A stretch of 64,000 nt of DNA from Saccopteryx bilineata (GCF_036850765.1 NC_089493.1:131694239-131758238), one strand, 5' to 3'. Positions 24,403 through 35,450 are shown, numbered from the stretch's first letter. Numbers and translations: made by a program. Notes: generated by a model from the sequence alone, not told the origin.

Positions 24403-25302
24403 TGATAGCTGTCATCCACCTGCGTGGGTGCCCTAGGACCACAGAGATGGTGGGGCCAGAGAACCCTGCTTTGTCCCAAGCCAGCGCCTTGGAGCATTTG
24501 GGCTTCTTCCTGATATGCATAGCCATAAGGTGTGATGCATATATATGCATGATCATTCTGACCACAGACTGAGCTAAGGCAGCATTTGCAGGCTGGGATC
24601 TTCCTGTGCTCTAGGACCTTCCCCATCAGCCTCTGTTCCTGGGCCTCTTTGGGCAGCCCGCCAACAGCCCGGCTTGACCCCACACCGGCCCATCCTGGGA
24701 GCTGACAGGGGAGTTTCTCCTGGGTGTTGGACTGACGTTCTTCCTCTTCCAGAGGCTGCTATTGCTCCTTCTGCAGCCTTCCTCCAGGTGTGAAGAGAAA
24801 CCTGCCAGGCCTAGGTGGGGCCTCAGGGAGATGGGCTGAGGCTAGATCATAAGCGATGGAGTGATGGCCCATCTGCTTGTGTGAATGAAGGCTTTGCTAG
24901 CCAGGAAGGACATCTGCAGGTGCCGCAGCCCAGGGGTGTGGCAGGGGCAGAGAGAGGTATCTTGGCCCCCAGGTGCCTGTCTAGGGAGACTCAAGTGGCT
25001 CTGGGCACTCACACACTCCTGGTGCCACCTGCTTCTGCTCAGTAAAGATGTGTTAATGAGGTAAAGTGAATGAAGGTCATTAACACTGTAATGAAAGGCA
25101 GGCAGAGGTCACCACCTGCTCTCATCCAAATGGGGAACTTGGGCAAGGCCTTCACACCTCTGAGCCTCAGACCCTCACCTGTAAAATGTGCCCCCAGTCC
25201 AGTGGCTCCATCACCTACAGACTAAGAGTCTTTAGCTCCTGAGACCAGCATTTAAGGCCACCTGGACTGTCTTGTTCCACCTCTCTAGCACCCACTTCAC
25301 CA
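24403..25302. other. Intergenic DNA
   Basis: No gene recognised. A MIR-like relic is visible around 25135-25195 ('gaacttgggcaaggccttca', 'cctcacctgtaaaatgtg'). Confidence 0.5.
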
Positions 25303-25513
25303 ACACACACACACACACACTCACACACTCACACACAGATGCATGTACTCACACACTCACACACACAGATGCATGTACTCACACACACACACTCACACAC
25401 TCACACACACTCACACAGATACATGTACTCACACACTCACACGCTCACACTCACACACACTCACACACTCACACACACACACACTCACACACTCCTCACA
25501 CTCCTCACACACA
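25303..25513. repeat. CA/CT-rich compound micro/minisatellite
   Basis: About 210 bases made of ACAC and TCAC units with a recurring higher-order word ('cagatgcatgtactcacaca' near 25337 and 25367, 'cagatacatgtactcacaca' near 25416). Open frames here encode only His-Thr and Thr-Leu repeats and are not genes. Confidence 0.92.
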
Positions 25514-25549
25514 GCAGGATGCACGTTCCCTTACACACCAAGCACCAAC

Positions 25550-25695
25550 CCATCTCCAGCCTTTGCATATGTTGTTCCCTCTGACTAGAAAGCCAGCCCT
25601 GCTCTTCCCTAGTTCTACCTCAGACTGCTAAACTTCTAAGAAGCCTGCAAAACCCTGTGCCTGCTACCTCCTCCAGGAAGGCTTCCCTATCCACC
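25550..25695. repeat. L2-type LINE relic
   Basis: Contains 'cctttgcatatgttgttccc', 'tctgactagaaagcc' and 'ctcctccaggaaggcttccc', the word order of the familiar L2 3' end. Strand not assigned. Confidence 0.6.
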
Positions 25696-26522
25696 CCCTT
25701 CCCTGGGCTGAGTGAGGTGTTCTCTCTTTCTGGGGTTGCCCAAGGGAATGATCCATAAGGGAACCAACCCTAAGGGAGATTGTGTTTTCGATACATGTAA
25801 AGGAAACCTCACTTTCCACGTGACAAATTGTCCAAGGCTGCTGCTCCTCAGCAAGTCAAGGGGACAGCGGTCTGGCTTAGAGGTGCATGGTCCCACTGTC
25901 ATCAACAGTGTCATCAACAGTTGTCTGAGTGTTTTTGTCTCCCCCAGAGCTTGGCACACAGCAGCCAAGCCCCAAAGGGGTTTCCAAACAAGGCCATCAG
26001 GAGGTAGTCCCAAGTGCTCTGTCCAGTGGATGTCAGTGAGCATCAAGGACATATGCTCTATTGGGCAGATAAAATATATTATGCTCACTTTGTTAAAGAT
26101 GGCGCTGCCCACATGGAAGCCTGTCGCCCAGGTGATTGCTTGGGATGGGTGTGATTGTGTTAATGTGTGTTGGGGGTGGGCTGTGGGTAAGCAGGATCCC
26201 TGTAGCCTGGGGCTTGGTTTTAGGACTAAGCCTTTCCCACCCTTTTTGATGTGGGGTGGTACAATCCCATCATGCCTCAGATAAGTGACTTTGTATCAGA
26301 GACTTCCCTATTTTGTATATTGGATTAAAGGTTTTGATTTCTGCACTATGAAGTGGGGCAAACTGGGAGCTTGCTCTCTCGGTTCCTGAGATTAGCATTA
26401 GAGAGGAGAGCAGAGAAGGGCCACATGGAGGAGGCCAGGAGAAGCAGCCAAGATGGCGGAGTGCTGAAGGAGAAGCCAGTTTGTGCAGAGTTTGTGCAAG
26501 GAGAAGGAAGGAGATGGAGAAC

Positions 26523-27438
26523 TGTTGGGCAGATAGAGTATATTATGCTCACTTTGTTAAATATAGCGCTGCCCACGTGAGGCCATCGCCCAGGTGATAT
26601 TAATGCATGTTGAGAATCCTTGTAGCCTGGGGCTTGGTTTTGGGATTAATCCTTTCTCACCCTTTTTGATGTGGGGTGGTACAATCCAATCATGCCTCAG
26701 AGAAGTGACTGCATTAGAGACTTCCCTATTTTGTATATTGGATTAGAGGTTGTGAAGCCTTTCCCACCCTTTTTGATGTGGGGTGGTACAATCCAATCAT
26801 GCCTCAGAGAAGTGACTGCATTAGAGACTTCCCTACTTTGTATATTGGATTAGAGGTTGTGAAGCCTTTCCCACCCTTTTTGATGTGGGGTGGTACAATC
26901 CAATCATGCCTCAGAGAAGTGACTGCATTAGAGACTTCCCTATTTTGTATATTGGATTAGAGGTTGTGAAGCTACAATATAAAATGGGGGTAGACTACAC
27001 GAGAGCTTGCGCTCTTGGTTCCTGAGATTAGCATGAGAGAGCAGAGAGAGTAGAGCCAGCAGTGGAAGGAGGCCACGTGGAGGAGGCCAGGAAAAGCAGC
27101 CAAGATGGCGGAGTGTTGAGTGAAATGCCAGTTTGTGTAGTGTTTGTATCTGGGATAAGGAAGGAGATGGGGAACTGAGGAGAATAAGTCTGGTGAGCTA
27201 GAAACCTTTGATTCTAGGAAACTCGGATAAATCAGTAGCTTTGTGAGCACTGAATGTGAGTGGGTTTCGTAGCCCAGTGTGTGTTTTTACTTGCCCGCCA
27301 GGTGCAAGCTAGGATTAAAGATGAAGGCCCATCAGTTCTTGGCTCCGTTGTTTCTTTACCGACTGTCCGAATCCAATGCGAACCTGCATAGGCCGGGCTG
27401 CTGTGATAGTGGCCCTGGTCGTGCCTTCTGGCTTTACA
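26523..27438 (+). mobile_element. Inner LTR inserted in the outer LTR, with internal tandem triplication
   Basis: Starts TGTTGGGC at 26523 and ends CTTTACA at 27438, with TG/CA ends and a near-TSD agaac / ggaac (4 of 5) at 26518-26522 and 27439-27443. It is longer than its relatives because a 107-bp unit (start 'cctttttgatgtggggtggt') occurs three times in a row at about 26655-26970. Confidence 0.87.
26655..26970 (+). repeat. Three tandem copies of a 107-bp LTR segment
   Basis: Identical words recur every 107 bases: 'gatgtggggtggtacaatcc' near 26669, 26776 and 26883, each followed by 'tgcctcagagaagtgactgc' and 'tgtatattggattagaggtt'. The copies differ at only one or two sites, so the expansion is recent relative to the LTR's age. 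Single-copy versions occur in the outer LTR and at 16780-17447. Confidence 0.92.
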
Positions 27439-27703
27439 GGAACAGAGGTGAATAAGGCTGGTGAGCTAGAAACCTTTGATTCTAGAAAACTCGGATAAGT
27501 CAGTAGCTTTGTGAGCACTGAATGAGTGGGTTTTGGAGTCCAGTGTGTGTTTTTACTTGCCTGCCGGGTGCAAGCTAGGATTAAAGATGATGGCCTACCA
27601 GTTCTTGGCTCCGTTGTTTCATCACCATCTATCTGAATCTAATGCGAACCTGCATGGGCCAGGCAGCTGTGATGGTGGCCGTGGATACTGGCTTTACATG
27701 CTC

Positions 27704-28127
27704 CCTGCAGCATCTTCCCAACCCCTCTCCCATCCCTGCTCAGCACCTTCAAAATCACTTAATATTTACAGATGTTTCCTCTGTAATTACAGCCTGTATA
27801 ACAAATAATAAATAAATGACAAAAGGAAGGAGGGAAGACATGAATGTGCCATCTTGCTAACACACCCCAGGAATTCTGAGCCAGGACAGAGGTGGTGAGT
27901 GGGGGGCCAGAGGAAGGGAGAGAAGTTTTAGACTGGAGAATGGCTCTCGCACCAGTATTCAGTGACCCCTGTATCCCCACCTCTAAGGTGTGCTGCACTG
28001 GGACCTCTTTAGGCCAGAGACCTTGGTCACAGAAATAGGTAGGGGCTGTCTGGACTCCTCCCTTCTCTGGCACCTGGTGAGGCGGTTGTATGAAGAGGAT
28101 CAATTAGAACTGCCCTTTATTGGGGGC
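27704..28127. other. Intergenic spacer
   Basis: Unique-looking DNA between two LTRs; no gene recognised. Confidence 0.5.
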
Positions 28128-28852
28128 TGTAAGGTGGTGGCTGTAGCCGTGCAGGTTCACATTGGATTCAGGCAGATGGTAGAGAAACTACAGAGCCAAA
28201 AAATGGTGGGCCATTCCGTTTATTAGAGTCTCACAACAGCCTGACCAGGCGGTAGCGCAGTGGATAGAGCGTCGAACTGGGATGCAGAGGACCCAGGTTC
28301 GAGACCCCGAGGTCGCCAGCTTGAACGAGAGCTCATCTGGTTTGAGCAAAAGCTCACCAGCTTGGACCCAAGGCCACTGGCTCCAGCAAGGGGTTACTCG
28401 GTCTGCTGAAGGCCAGCGGTCAAGGCACATATGAGAAAGCAATCAGTGAACAACTAAGGTGTTGCAACGCGCAATGAAAAAAAACCTAATGATTGATGCT
28501 TCTCATCTCTCTTCGTTCCTGTCTGTCTGTCTCTGTCTATCCCTCTCTCTGACTCACTCTCTGTCTCTGTAAAAAATAGAGTCTCACAACAGCGGACAAA
28601 CAGGCAGGCAGAGAAAACCGCTTCCCTCTCTCAGTGCTGACAAGCAAACAGACCAGAGGGAAAAACCCCTTCTCCAGCAAACAAAAGCAAAAATGGCCCC
28701 TTTCAATGGCATCAGGTAATCTACAATCTACCACACTGAAGGCAAGCACCTACAGCTTTACACAAACTATACACATGTGGTGCTGCCCCGTGCTCACACA
28801 CCAATCAGGCAAAGTACAAGTGAGCAAGCCTAACATACTTGTTTGCCCAACA
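28128..28852 (-). mobile_element. Related solo LTR, antisense, split by a SINE
   Basis: Plus-strand ends TGTAAGGTGG and GCCCAACA match the termini of the 16780 family, and the first 100 bases share its 'gtgcaggttcacattggatt' block. The rest differs from the other copies, suggesting a related family with a different U3. No convincing TSD is seen (ggggc / caggc). A SINE interrupts it at 28241-28576. Confidence 0.7.
28241..28576 (+). mobile_element. Bat tRNA-derived SINE, 'gcctgaccaggcggt' type
   Basis: Starts 'ctgaccaggcggtagcgcag', has 'gacccaggttcgagaccccg' as B box, a middle block with 'ggggttactcggtctgctga', CT-rich 3' region and A tail. A perfect 17-bp TSD 'tagagtctcacaacagc' lies at 28224-28240 and 28577-28593, so this copy is young. 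Confidence 0.95.
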
Positions 28853-29649
28853 CAGGCCCTCTGTGTGACGGGTGCTCTGCTCAGCTACTACTCTCATCCA
28901 ACAGGGGTCCTTACCCTGAGGGACCCTACAGAGGGGGAAACTGAGGACCAGGAAGATGGTTTCCCTACTAGGAATTGGGCCAGATTTCCTGAAAACACAC
29001 TGCCTCCCACATAAACAACCCATCCCCTCTTGAATTCTCTGAATTAAGGGGTGGATAAATTCTGTCTACCTCCTCTGTTCCCACGGCTCTGGGTAGCAGG
29101 AGTGGACTGGGGTGGCTCTGACCTCTGAAAGGGGAAGCGGAGACAGCACACTATCCCTATCTTCAACCCATGGTAACACCATTCAGCTGTGCAGTGAGGT
29201 ACATGGGGCAAGGTTCATTGCTGCTCTTGATAATGACCAGGCCAGCTGGGGGTGGGTACGGTGTCCAGGGCAGGAACAAAAGACAGCTGTAAGATTTGGC
29301 AACACAATTCATTCGTGCATGCATTACTCCATTCACACATTCATGCACACATGCATCCGTTCGTTGAATACTTATTGAATACTTACTGTATGCCTAGCAG
29401 TGCTCTTACAGTGGTAGGCACGGGATCCCCTGACACAGTGAAGAAAAAAATGGACAAAAGTTCCTTTTTTCTTTGTCACTCTTCTAGTACAGGGTGAACA
29501 TTTTCTGTAAATATTTTATGCTCTGTGGGCCACACATAGCCTCTGTTGCAAATCTGTCTTTGTTTTCCTGCAACCCTGTAAGAACTTAATGATTCTTAGT
29601 TCACGAGCCACACAAAACAGGCTGCTGTCCACAGTTTGTGAACTACAGG
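28853..29649. other. Intergenic DNA
   Basis: No gene recognised. The segment 29330-29430 ('cgttgaatacttattgaata' and 'ctgtatgcctagcagtgctc') looks like the 3' end of an old MIR/L2-type repeat. Confidence 0.5.
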
Positions 29650-29943
29650 CCTAGCATGTCACTGCCCAATAGAAATTTAATGGGAGTCATGCAAGTAATT
29701 TTAAAAATTTAGCAGCTACATTTAGAAAGCAGAATGAAATGGGTGAAATTAACTTTTAATAATATAATTTATTTAAGCCAATATAACCATAAAATTATCA
29801 CCTCAACACATAATCCATATTTTTTTAATTAATGAGACATTTTCCATTCCCTTTTTTCCATAATAAGTCTTCAAACTCTGATGTGTATTTTATACTTACA
29901 ACACATCTCAATTCAGATTAGCTACATTTAAAGTGACCAAGCA

Positions 29944-30286
29944 GGCCCTGGTCGGTTGGCTCAGTGGTAGACTGTTGGCCTGCCATGTGGGTGTCCCAGG
30001 TTCAATTCCTGGTCAGGGCACATAGGAGAAGTGACCATCTGCTTCCCCCCCCCCCCCTTCCCCTCCTGCAGACATGGCTTGATCAGCTCAAGCACATCAG
30101 CCCCAGATGCTGAGGATGGCTCCATGGAGCCTCCACCTCATGTGCTAAAAATAGCTTGGTTGCAAACATGGCCCCAGATGGGCAGAGCATCGGCCCCAGA
30201 CAGGAGTTGCCAGGTAGATCCCAGTCGGGGTGCATGTGGTAGTCTTTCTGTCTCCCCTCCGCTCACTTAAAAAATAAATAAATAAA
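29944..30286 (+). mobile_element. Ves-type SINE, older subfamily
   Basis: Begins 'ggccctggtcggttggctca' and ends 'cttaaaaaataaataaataa'. TSD 'aagtgaccaagcag' / 'aagtaaccaagcag'. Contains a run of eleven Cs near 30047-30057. Confidence 0.9.
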
Positions 30287-30310
30287 ATCAAGTAACCAAG
30301 CAGCCATATG

Positions 30311-30746
30311 TGAGAGGGGAGAAACCAGAAGAATGCAGAAGGTGCCTGCAGGAATGACTGACTCAGCCAGTTAAAGGTTAGCCACATCCTATAGATCTCT
30401 AACTGATCTCCTGGAGACTCTTACAACACTCACAAGAAAAATAGGATCTGTAAGTAGATAAGACCAGGGATCTGGAAACCCTTTCCCCCTGCTGCCCCAC
30501 CGAAACTCCTCCTTCCCACTTTGAGCCACGAGGAGCAGCATATAGGACCTCAGACAAAGGGATCACATGCCCCTTGCATGCACACTGTAAAAGGTATATA
30601 AGATGTGAGAGATCTAACTTTGGGGAGCTCGTGCTTTGGTACTACTAACCCATGTGCTCCACTAGCTATTAATAAATTCCTCTTCCTTCATTAAGTTGTC
30701 TGGACATCTTATTATCCTCCATTTGGGTGTCATTTTTCCTGCAACA
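30311..30746 (+). mobile_element. Solo LTR, class I (gammaretrovirus-like) type
   Basis: TG...CA element of 436 bp with a perfect 4-bp TSD, TATG (30307-30310 and 30747-30750), as usual for class I endogenous retroviruses. It has a TATA box 'ggtatataag' near 30594-30603 and AATAAA at 30671-30676, in correct order and spacing for an LTR promoter and poly(A) signal. It sits inside an old hAT relic whose sequence joins up cleanly when the LTR is removed. Confidence 0.85.
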
Positions 30747-30783
30747 TATGTGTCTTGTGGCCCCCATATTGGACAGCATAGGT

Positions 30784-31149
30784 CTAATGGGAGAAACAGA
30801 TGAGAAACAAGGCAGGCAAGTAAAATATACTAAATAGCAGAAGGTAATGGTGTCATGGAGGAGAAAAAAGCCGGGGAGGGGGACAGGGAATGTTGGACAG
30901 GAGTCCCAGGGAAGCAGGAGGCTGGGAAGCAGTCTACTTATCAGTGGATGAAAAATGAGAAGGCCATCATGCAGAACTCTTACCCAGGACAGGGACACCC
31001 CTTAGCACATGGTGGGTCAGCTGCTGCTTCCTCACTCCCCTGACGGAGGGCTCACTGCCCATCCAAACAGCCTGTTCCTCCAAGCAGAGGCTCTGATTTC
31101 ACTACACCTTCCTTCTTGATCAGTAACCGCAGTGATAGTTTCTCCTTAA
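30784..31149. other. Intergenic DNA
   Basis: Unique-looking sequence; no gene recognised. Confidence 0.5.
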
Positions 31150-31392
31150 CAATTAAAAAAATGTTTTTTAATTTTTAATTTTTTAGAGAGAAAGAGATGG
31201 AGAGAGAGAAGAGATAGTGAGAAGCATCAACTTGTGCTTTTAACTCATGCTTCACTTTAGTTGTTCACGATTGCTTCTCACATGTGCCAAGCCAATGATC
31301 CCTTGCTCAAGCTGGCAACCTCAGGGTTTCAAATCTGAAACCTCAGCATTCCAGGTCTATGCTCTATCCACTGTACCACCATTGATCAGGCA
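31150..31392 (-). mobile_element. Old Ves-class SINE, antisense
   Basis: T-rich left end, then 'gagaagcatcaacttgtgct', 'ttcacgattgcttctcacat' and 'ctatccactgtaccaccatt', the reverse order of the 'gcagtggataaagc' SINE head. Diverged. Confidence 0.8.
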
Positions 31393-31977
31393 AAATTGTT
31401 TTTAAATTACAGTTGACATTCAGTGTTATATTTGTTTCAGGTGTACAGCATAGTAGTTAGACATTTATGTTACCTATAAAGTGACCCCCCGATAAGTCCA
31501 GTATCCCCTGACAGCACACATAGTTATTACAATACTATTGACTGTATTCTCTGTGCTATACTTTACGTCCCCATGACTGTTCTGTAACTGCCAGTTTGTA
31601 CTTCTTGATCCCTTCACCTTTTTCACCCATCCTCCCACCCCAACCCTCCCCTCTGGTAACCCTCAGTTTGTTCTCTGTATCAATTAGTCTGTTTCTATTT
31701 TGTTTGTTCATTTATTTTGTATTTTGTGTTCCACATATAACTGAAATTATGTAGTGTTTGTCTTTCTCTGACTAATTTATTTCACTGAGCATAATATCCT
31801 CTAGGTCCATCCGTGCTGTTGCAAAGGATAAGATTCCTTTTTTTTAATGGCTGAGTCATATTCCATTGTATATATGTACCATGTATTCTTTATTCAATCA
31901 CCTACTGTAGGCACTTGGGTTGCTTCCATATCTTGACTATTGTAAATAATGCTGCAATGAACACAGGGGTTCATGTA

Positions 31978-32155
31978 TAGGGGTGAACAGAAATAGGTTT
32001 ACAGTTGTTCATATGGAAAAGGGTATAGGTTTGATTATTACAACAGCACTGTGCCATTGTGACATTCCTATGAGTTACTAAAGCTACTGTAGTAATCACA
32101 ACTTGCCTGTCCTTTTCCGTACAAACAACTGTAAATCTACTTTTGCCCACCCCTG
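31978..32155. mobile_element. Mariner/Tc1-type MITE
   Basis: A 178-bp palindromic element with inverted ends: left 'taggggtgaacagaaatagg', right (reversed) 'caggggtgggcaaaagtaga', followed on both sides by 'tttacagttgtt'. The flanking TA dinucleotides (31976-31977 and 32156-32157) are the target duplication typical of Tc1/mariner. Removing it restores the L1 text 'gttcatgtactctttc'. It has no coding capacity. Confidence 0.85.
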
Positions 32156-32521
32156 TACTCTTTCAAATTAGCATTGGCGTTTCTTTGGATATATACCCAG
32201 AAATAGAATTGCTGGGTCATAAAGTAGTTCCTTTTCTAATTTTTAGGGGGAACTTCCATAATGTTTTCCACAGTGGCTACACTGTGAAGTCCCACCAATA
32301 AGTACACAAGGGTTCCTTTTTCTCCACACAAGCCAAAACGTTGTTTGTAGATTTATTGATGATAACCAATTCAACAGGTATGAGGTGATATCTCACTGTG
32401 CTTTTAATTTGCATTTTTCTGATGATCAGTGATGCTGAGCCTTATTTCAGATGACTGTTGGCCATCGGTATGTCCTCTAGTGAGAAATCTATTCCGGGTC
32501 CTCTGCCTACTGTTTAAATGG

Positions 32522-32525
<4 letters not shown>

Positions 32526-32564
<39 letters not shown>
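32526..32564. repeat. (GT)n microsatellite
   Basis: About nineteen GT units inside the antisense L1. Confidence 0.95.
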
Positions 32565-32565
<1 letters not shown>

Positions 32566-33264
32566 GAGTTATATGGGGTCTTTATAAGTTTTGGATATCA
32601 ACTCCTTACCAGATATATCATTGGTGAATAATAGTTTCTTCCATTCAATAAGTTGTCTTTTCCTTTTGTTAATGGCTTCCTTTGCTGTGCAAAAACTTTT
32701 CAGTTTGATGTAGTCCATTTGCTTATTTTTTCTTTTGTTTCCCTTGCCCTGAAATGTCAGAAAAACATATTGTTAAGAAAAATGTCAGATTTTACTGCCT
32801 ATATTTTCTTCTAGGAATTTTATGGTTTTGAGTCCTAAGGCCTTTAATTCATTCTGAGTTTTATTCTTGTATGTGGTATAAGAAGGGGATCTAGTTTCAT
32901 TTTTTTTTTTTTGCATGTATATGTCCAATTTTCCCAACACCACTTATTGAATAGACTGTCTTTACCAAATTGTGTGTTCTTGTATCCTTTGTCAAATATT
33001 AATTGACCATATAGGCTTAGATTTATTTCTGGGCTCTCCATTCTATTTCATTGATCTATATGTCTGTTTTTATGCCAGGACCATGCTGTTTTGATTAGTA
33101 TAGCCTTGTAGTATAATTTGATATCAGGTAGCATGATTTCTCCAAGTTTGTTCTTCCTCAAAATTGCTGTGGCTACTCAAGCTCTTTTGTTGTTCCTTAT
33201 ACATTTTAGGATTATTTGTTCTCATTCTATGGCATATACCATTGGTATTTTGATAAGAATTGAG

Positions 33265-33461
33265 CCTGACCTGTGGTGGTGCAGTGGATAAAGCATCAAC
33301 CTGGAATGCTGAGGTTGCCGGTTCAAAACCCTGGGCTTGCCCAGTCAAGGCACATACAACAAACAACCAATGAACAACTAAAGTGGAGCAACTATGAGTG
33401 ATACTTCTCACTCCCTCCACCCCTTATGTCTGTAAAATCAATAAATAAAATCTTTGAAAAA
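33265..33461 (+). mobile_element. Short bat tRNA-derived SINE
   Basis: Begins 'gagcctgacctgtggtggtg', has 'ggttgccggttcaaaaccct' and ends 'aaatcaataaataaaatctt'. It is nested in the antisense L1. Confidence 0.88.
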
Positions 33462-33507
33462 AGAAAGAATTTTATTGAATTTATAGATTGCTTTGGGTAG
33501 TATAGAT

Positions 33508-33802
33508 TTTTTTTTTTTTTTTTTTTTTTTACAGAGACAGAGAGAGAGGGATAGACAGGAACAGAGAGAGATGAAAAGCATCAATCATCAGTTTTTCATT
33601 GCGACACCTTAGTTGTTCATTGATTGCTTTCTCATATGTGCCTTGACCATGGGCCTTCAGCAGACCGAGTGAGCCAGCAACTGTGGGTTCAAGCCGGTGA
33701 GCTTTGCTCAAACCAGCTCAAGCTGGCGACCTCGGGGCCTCGAACCTGGGTCATCCATATCCCAGTCCGATGCTCTATCCACTGCACCACCGCCTGGTCA
33801 GG
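33508..33802 (-). mobile_element. Bat SINE, 'gcctgaccaggcggt' type, antisense
   Basis: A run of about 22 Ts at the left, then 'cagagacagagagaggga', and 'gcaccaccgcctggtcaggc' at the right. TSD 'agtatagat' on both sides within the L1. Confidence 0.93.
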
Positions 33803-33838
33803 CAGTATAGATATCTTAACAATGTTAATTCTTCAGAT

Positions 33839-34852
33839 CTATGAGCATGGTATGTAACTCCATTTATTTGTATCTTCTTCAATTTCTTTCTTCAACATCT
33901 TACAATTTTCTGAGTACAGGTTTTTTACCTTCTTGGTAAGATTTATTCCTGGGTGTTTTTTTGATGCAATGGTAAATGGGATTGTTTTCTTAGTTTTTCT
34001 TTCTGATAATTTATTATTGGTGTTTAAAAATGCAACCAATTTATGAATATTAATTTTGTATCCTTCTGCTTTACTGAATTCATTAATCAGTTCTAGTAGT
34101 TTTTTTGTGGAATCTTTAGAGTTCTTTCTAAATAGTATCATTTCATCTGTAAATAATGATGGTTTTACTTCTTCCTTTCTGATTTGGATGCCTTTTATTT
34201 ATTCTTCTCGTCTGACTGCTGTGGCTAGGACTTCCAGTACTATGTTGAATAAGAGTGGTGATAGCAGACATCCCTTTTTCCTGATCTTAAGGAAAATGAT
34301 TTTAGCTTTTCCCCATTGAGTATGATGTTGGTCTATGGCCATACCACCCTGAAGGTGCCCGATCTTGTGTGAGTATGATGTTGGCTATAGGTTTGTTGTA
34401 TATATGACCTTTATTATGGTGAGGTATGTTCTTGCTATTCCCACTTAGCTAAGAGTTTTTATTATAAATGGGTGCTGGATATTGTCAAATGTTTTTTTCT
34501 GCATCTATTGATAATTATGTGATTTCTGTCCTTCATTTTGTTTATGTGGTATATGACATTAACTGATTTGCAGATATTAAATTATCCTTGCATCTCAGGA
34601 TAGTTTAAATCCCACTCAATCAATATGACCTTTATAATGTATTACTGAATTTGATTTGCAAATTTTTGTTGATGGTTTTGGGTCTATGTTGATCAAAGAT
34701 ATTGGCTTATAATTTTCTTTTTTTGTAGTGTATTTTTCTGGTTTTGGAAGCAGAATAATGTTGGTCTCATAAAATGAGCTTGGGAGTTTTCCCCACCTCC
34801 AGAATAGTTTGAGAAAGACAGATATTAGTTCTTCTTTGAATGTTTGGTACAA
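33839..34852 (-). pseudogene. L1 ORF2 reverse-transcriptase remnant (decayed)
   Basis: The 33839-34141 minus frame carries the L1 ORF2 palm/thumb signature ('[18 protein letters not shown]', 'EEDTNKWSYIPCS'), and 34616-34852 carries the upstream 'NYKPISLINID' motif. The frame is broken between them and the catalytic FADD is changed to FTDE. It belongs to the L1 at 31393-38950. Confidence 0.88.
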
Positions 34853-35104
34853 TTTACCTGTAAAGTCATCTTTTGTATATTAAGAGTTTTTTTTATTTGA
34901 TTTCATTAGTTGTAATCAGTCTGTTCAGGTTTTCCATTTCTTTTTGATTCAGCCCTGAAAGATTGTAATCTTTTTTAGGAATTTATACATTTCTTTCAGA
35001 TTGTCCAATTTGTTGGAGTACAGTTGTTTGTAGTATTTTCTTATAACTCTTTATATTTCTGTGGTGTCTGTTATTTCTTTTTTATTTTTAAATAATGTTT
35101 ATTT

Positions 35105-35308
35105 TTATTGATTTTATTTTATTTATTTATTTTAGATTTTATTTATTCATTTTTAGAGAGGGAGAAGAGAGGAGAGAGAGAGAAGGGGGGAGGAGCAGGA
35201 AGCATCAACTCCCATATGTACCTTGACCATGCAAGCCCAGGGTTTCAAACTGGCAACCTCAGTGTTCCAGGTCAACACTTTATCCACTGCATCACCACAA
35301 GTCAGGCC
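35105..35308 (-). mobile_element. Old bat SINE inserted in another SINE, antisense
   Basis: AT-rich left tail, 'gcaggaagcatcaactccca', and 'ccactgcatcaccacaagtc' at the right. TSD 'tatttttattgatttt' occurs on both sides. The right TSD continues into the remainder of an older SINE. Confidence 0.82.
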
Positions 35309-35450
35309 TATTTTTATTGATTTTGGAGAGAGGAAGGGACAGAGACAGGAACATTGATCTGTTCCTGTATGTGCCCTGACAAGGTTTGAACCGGCAACCT
35401 CTGCATTTCGGGATGATGCTCTAACCAACCAGATATGGTCAGGGTACTTC
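35309..35450 (-). mobile_element. Remainder of the older host SINE, antisense
   Basis: Carries 'gagagaggaagggacagaga', 'gtttgaaccggcaacctctg' and 'gatgctctaaccaaccagat'. Its T-rich tail lies on the other side of the inserted SINE (about 35078-35104). Confidence 0.75.

Larger units (their letters stand above)
26059..27698 (+). mobile_element. Solo LTR split by a second LTR of the same family
   Basis: The outer LTR runs 26059-26522 and resumes 27439-27698; same family as 16780-17447 but sense orientation. A perfect 5-bp TSD, TGCTC, is at 26054-26058 and 27699-27703. Its left end is TATTGGGC, a decayed TGTTGGGC; its right end is CTTTACA. The break falls after 'ggagatggagaac' and the text resumes 'ggaacagaggtgaataaggc', as in an uninterrupted copy. 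Confidence 0.88.
29653..30783 (+). mobile_element. Old hAT-Charlie-type nonautonomous relic, split twice
   Basis: The start 'cactgcccaatagaaattta' and the end 'cccatattggacagcatagg' (30764-30783) are the two ends of a familiar mammalian nonautonomous hAT element, with 'acacatctcaattcagatta' in the body. It is split by a SINE at 29944-30286 and by an LTR at 30311-30746; removing both restores one continuous repeat order. A second copy of the same kind flanks the large L1 at 57213-57430. Family name not assigned. Confidence 0.7.

Noticed and set aside
25303..25513. Regular repeats checked as a CRISPR array
   Set aside because: Simple dinucleotide-based repeat in a mammalian genome without unique spacers; no CRISPR array is present in the window.
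25272..25631. Open frames encoding long His-Thr repeats
   Set aside because: Direct product of the CA/CT simple repeat; no start context or domain supports a gene.
26655..26970. Tandem 60-codon frames in the 107-bp repeats
   Set aside because: Identical short frames result from the triplicated LTR segment and do not indicate a repeated protein.
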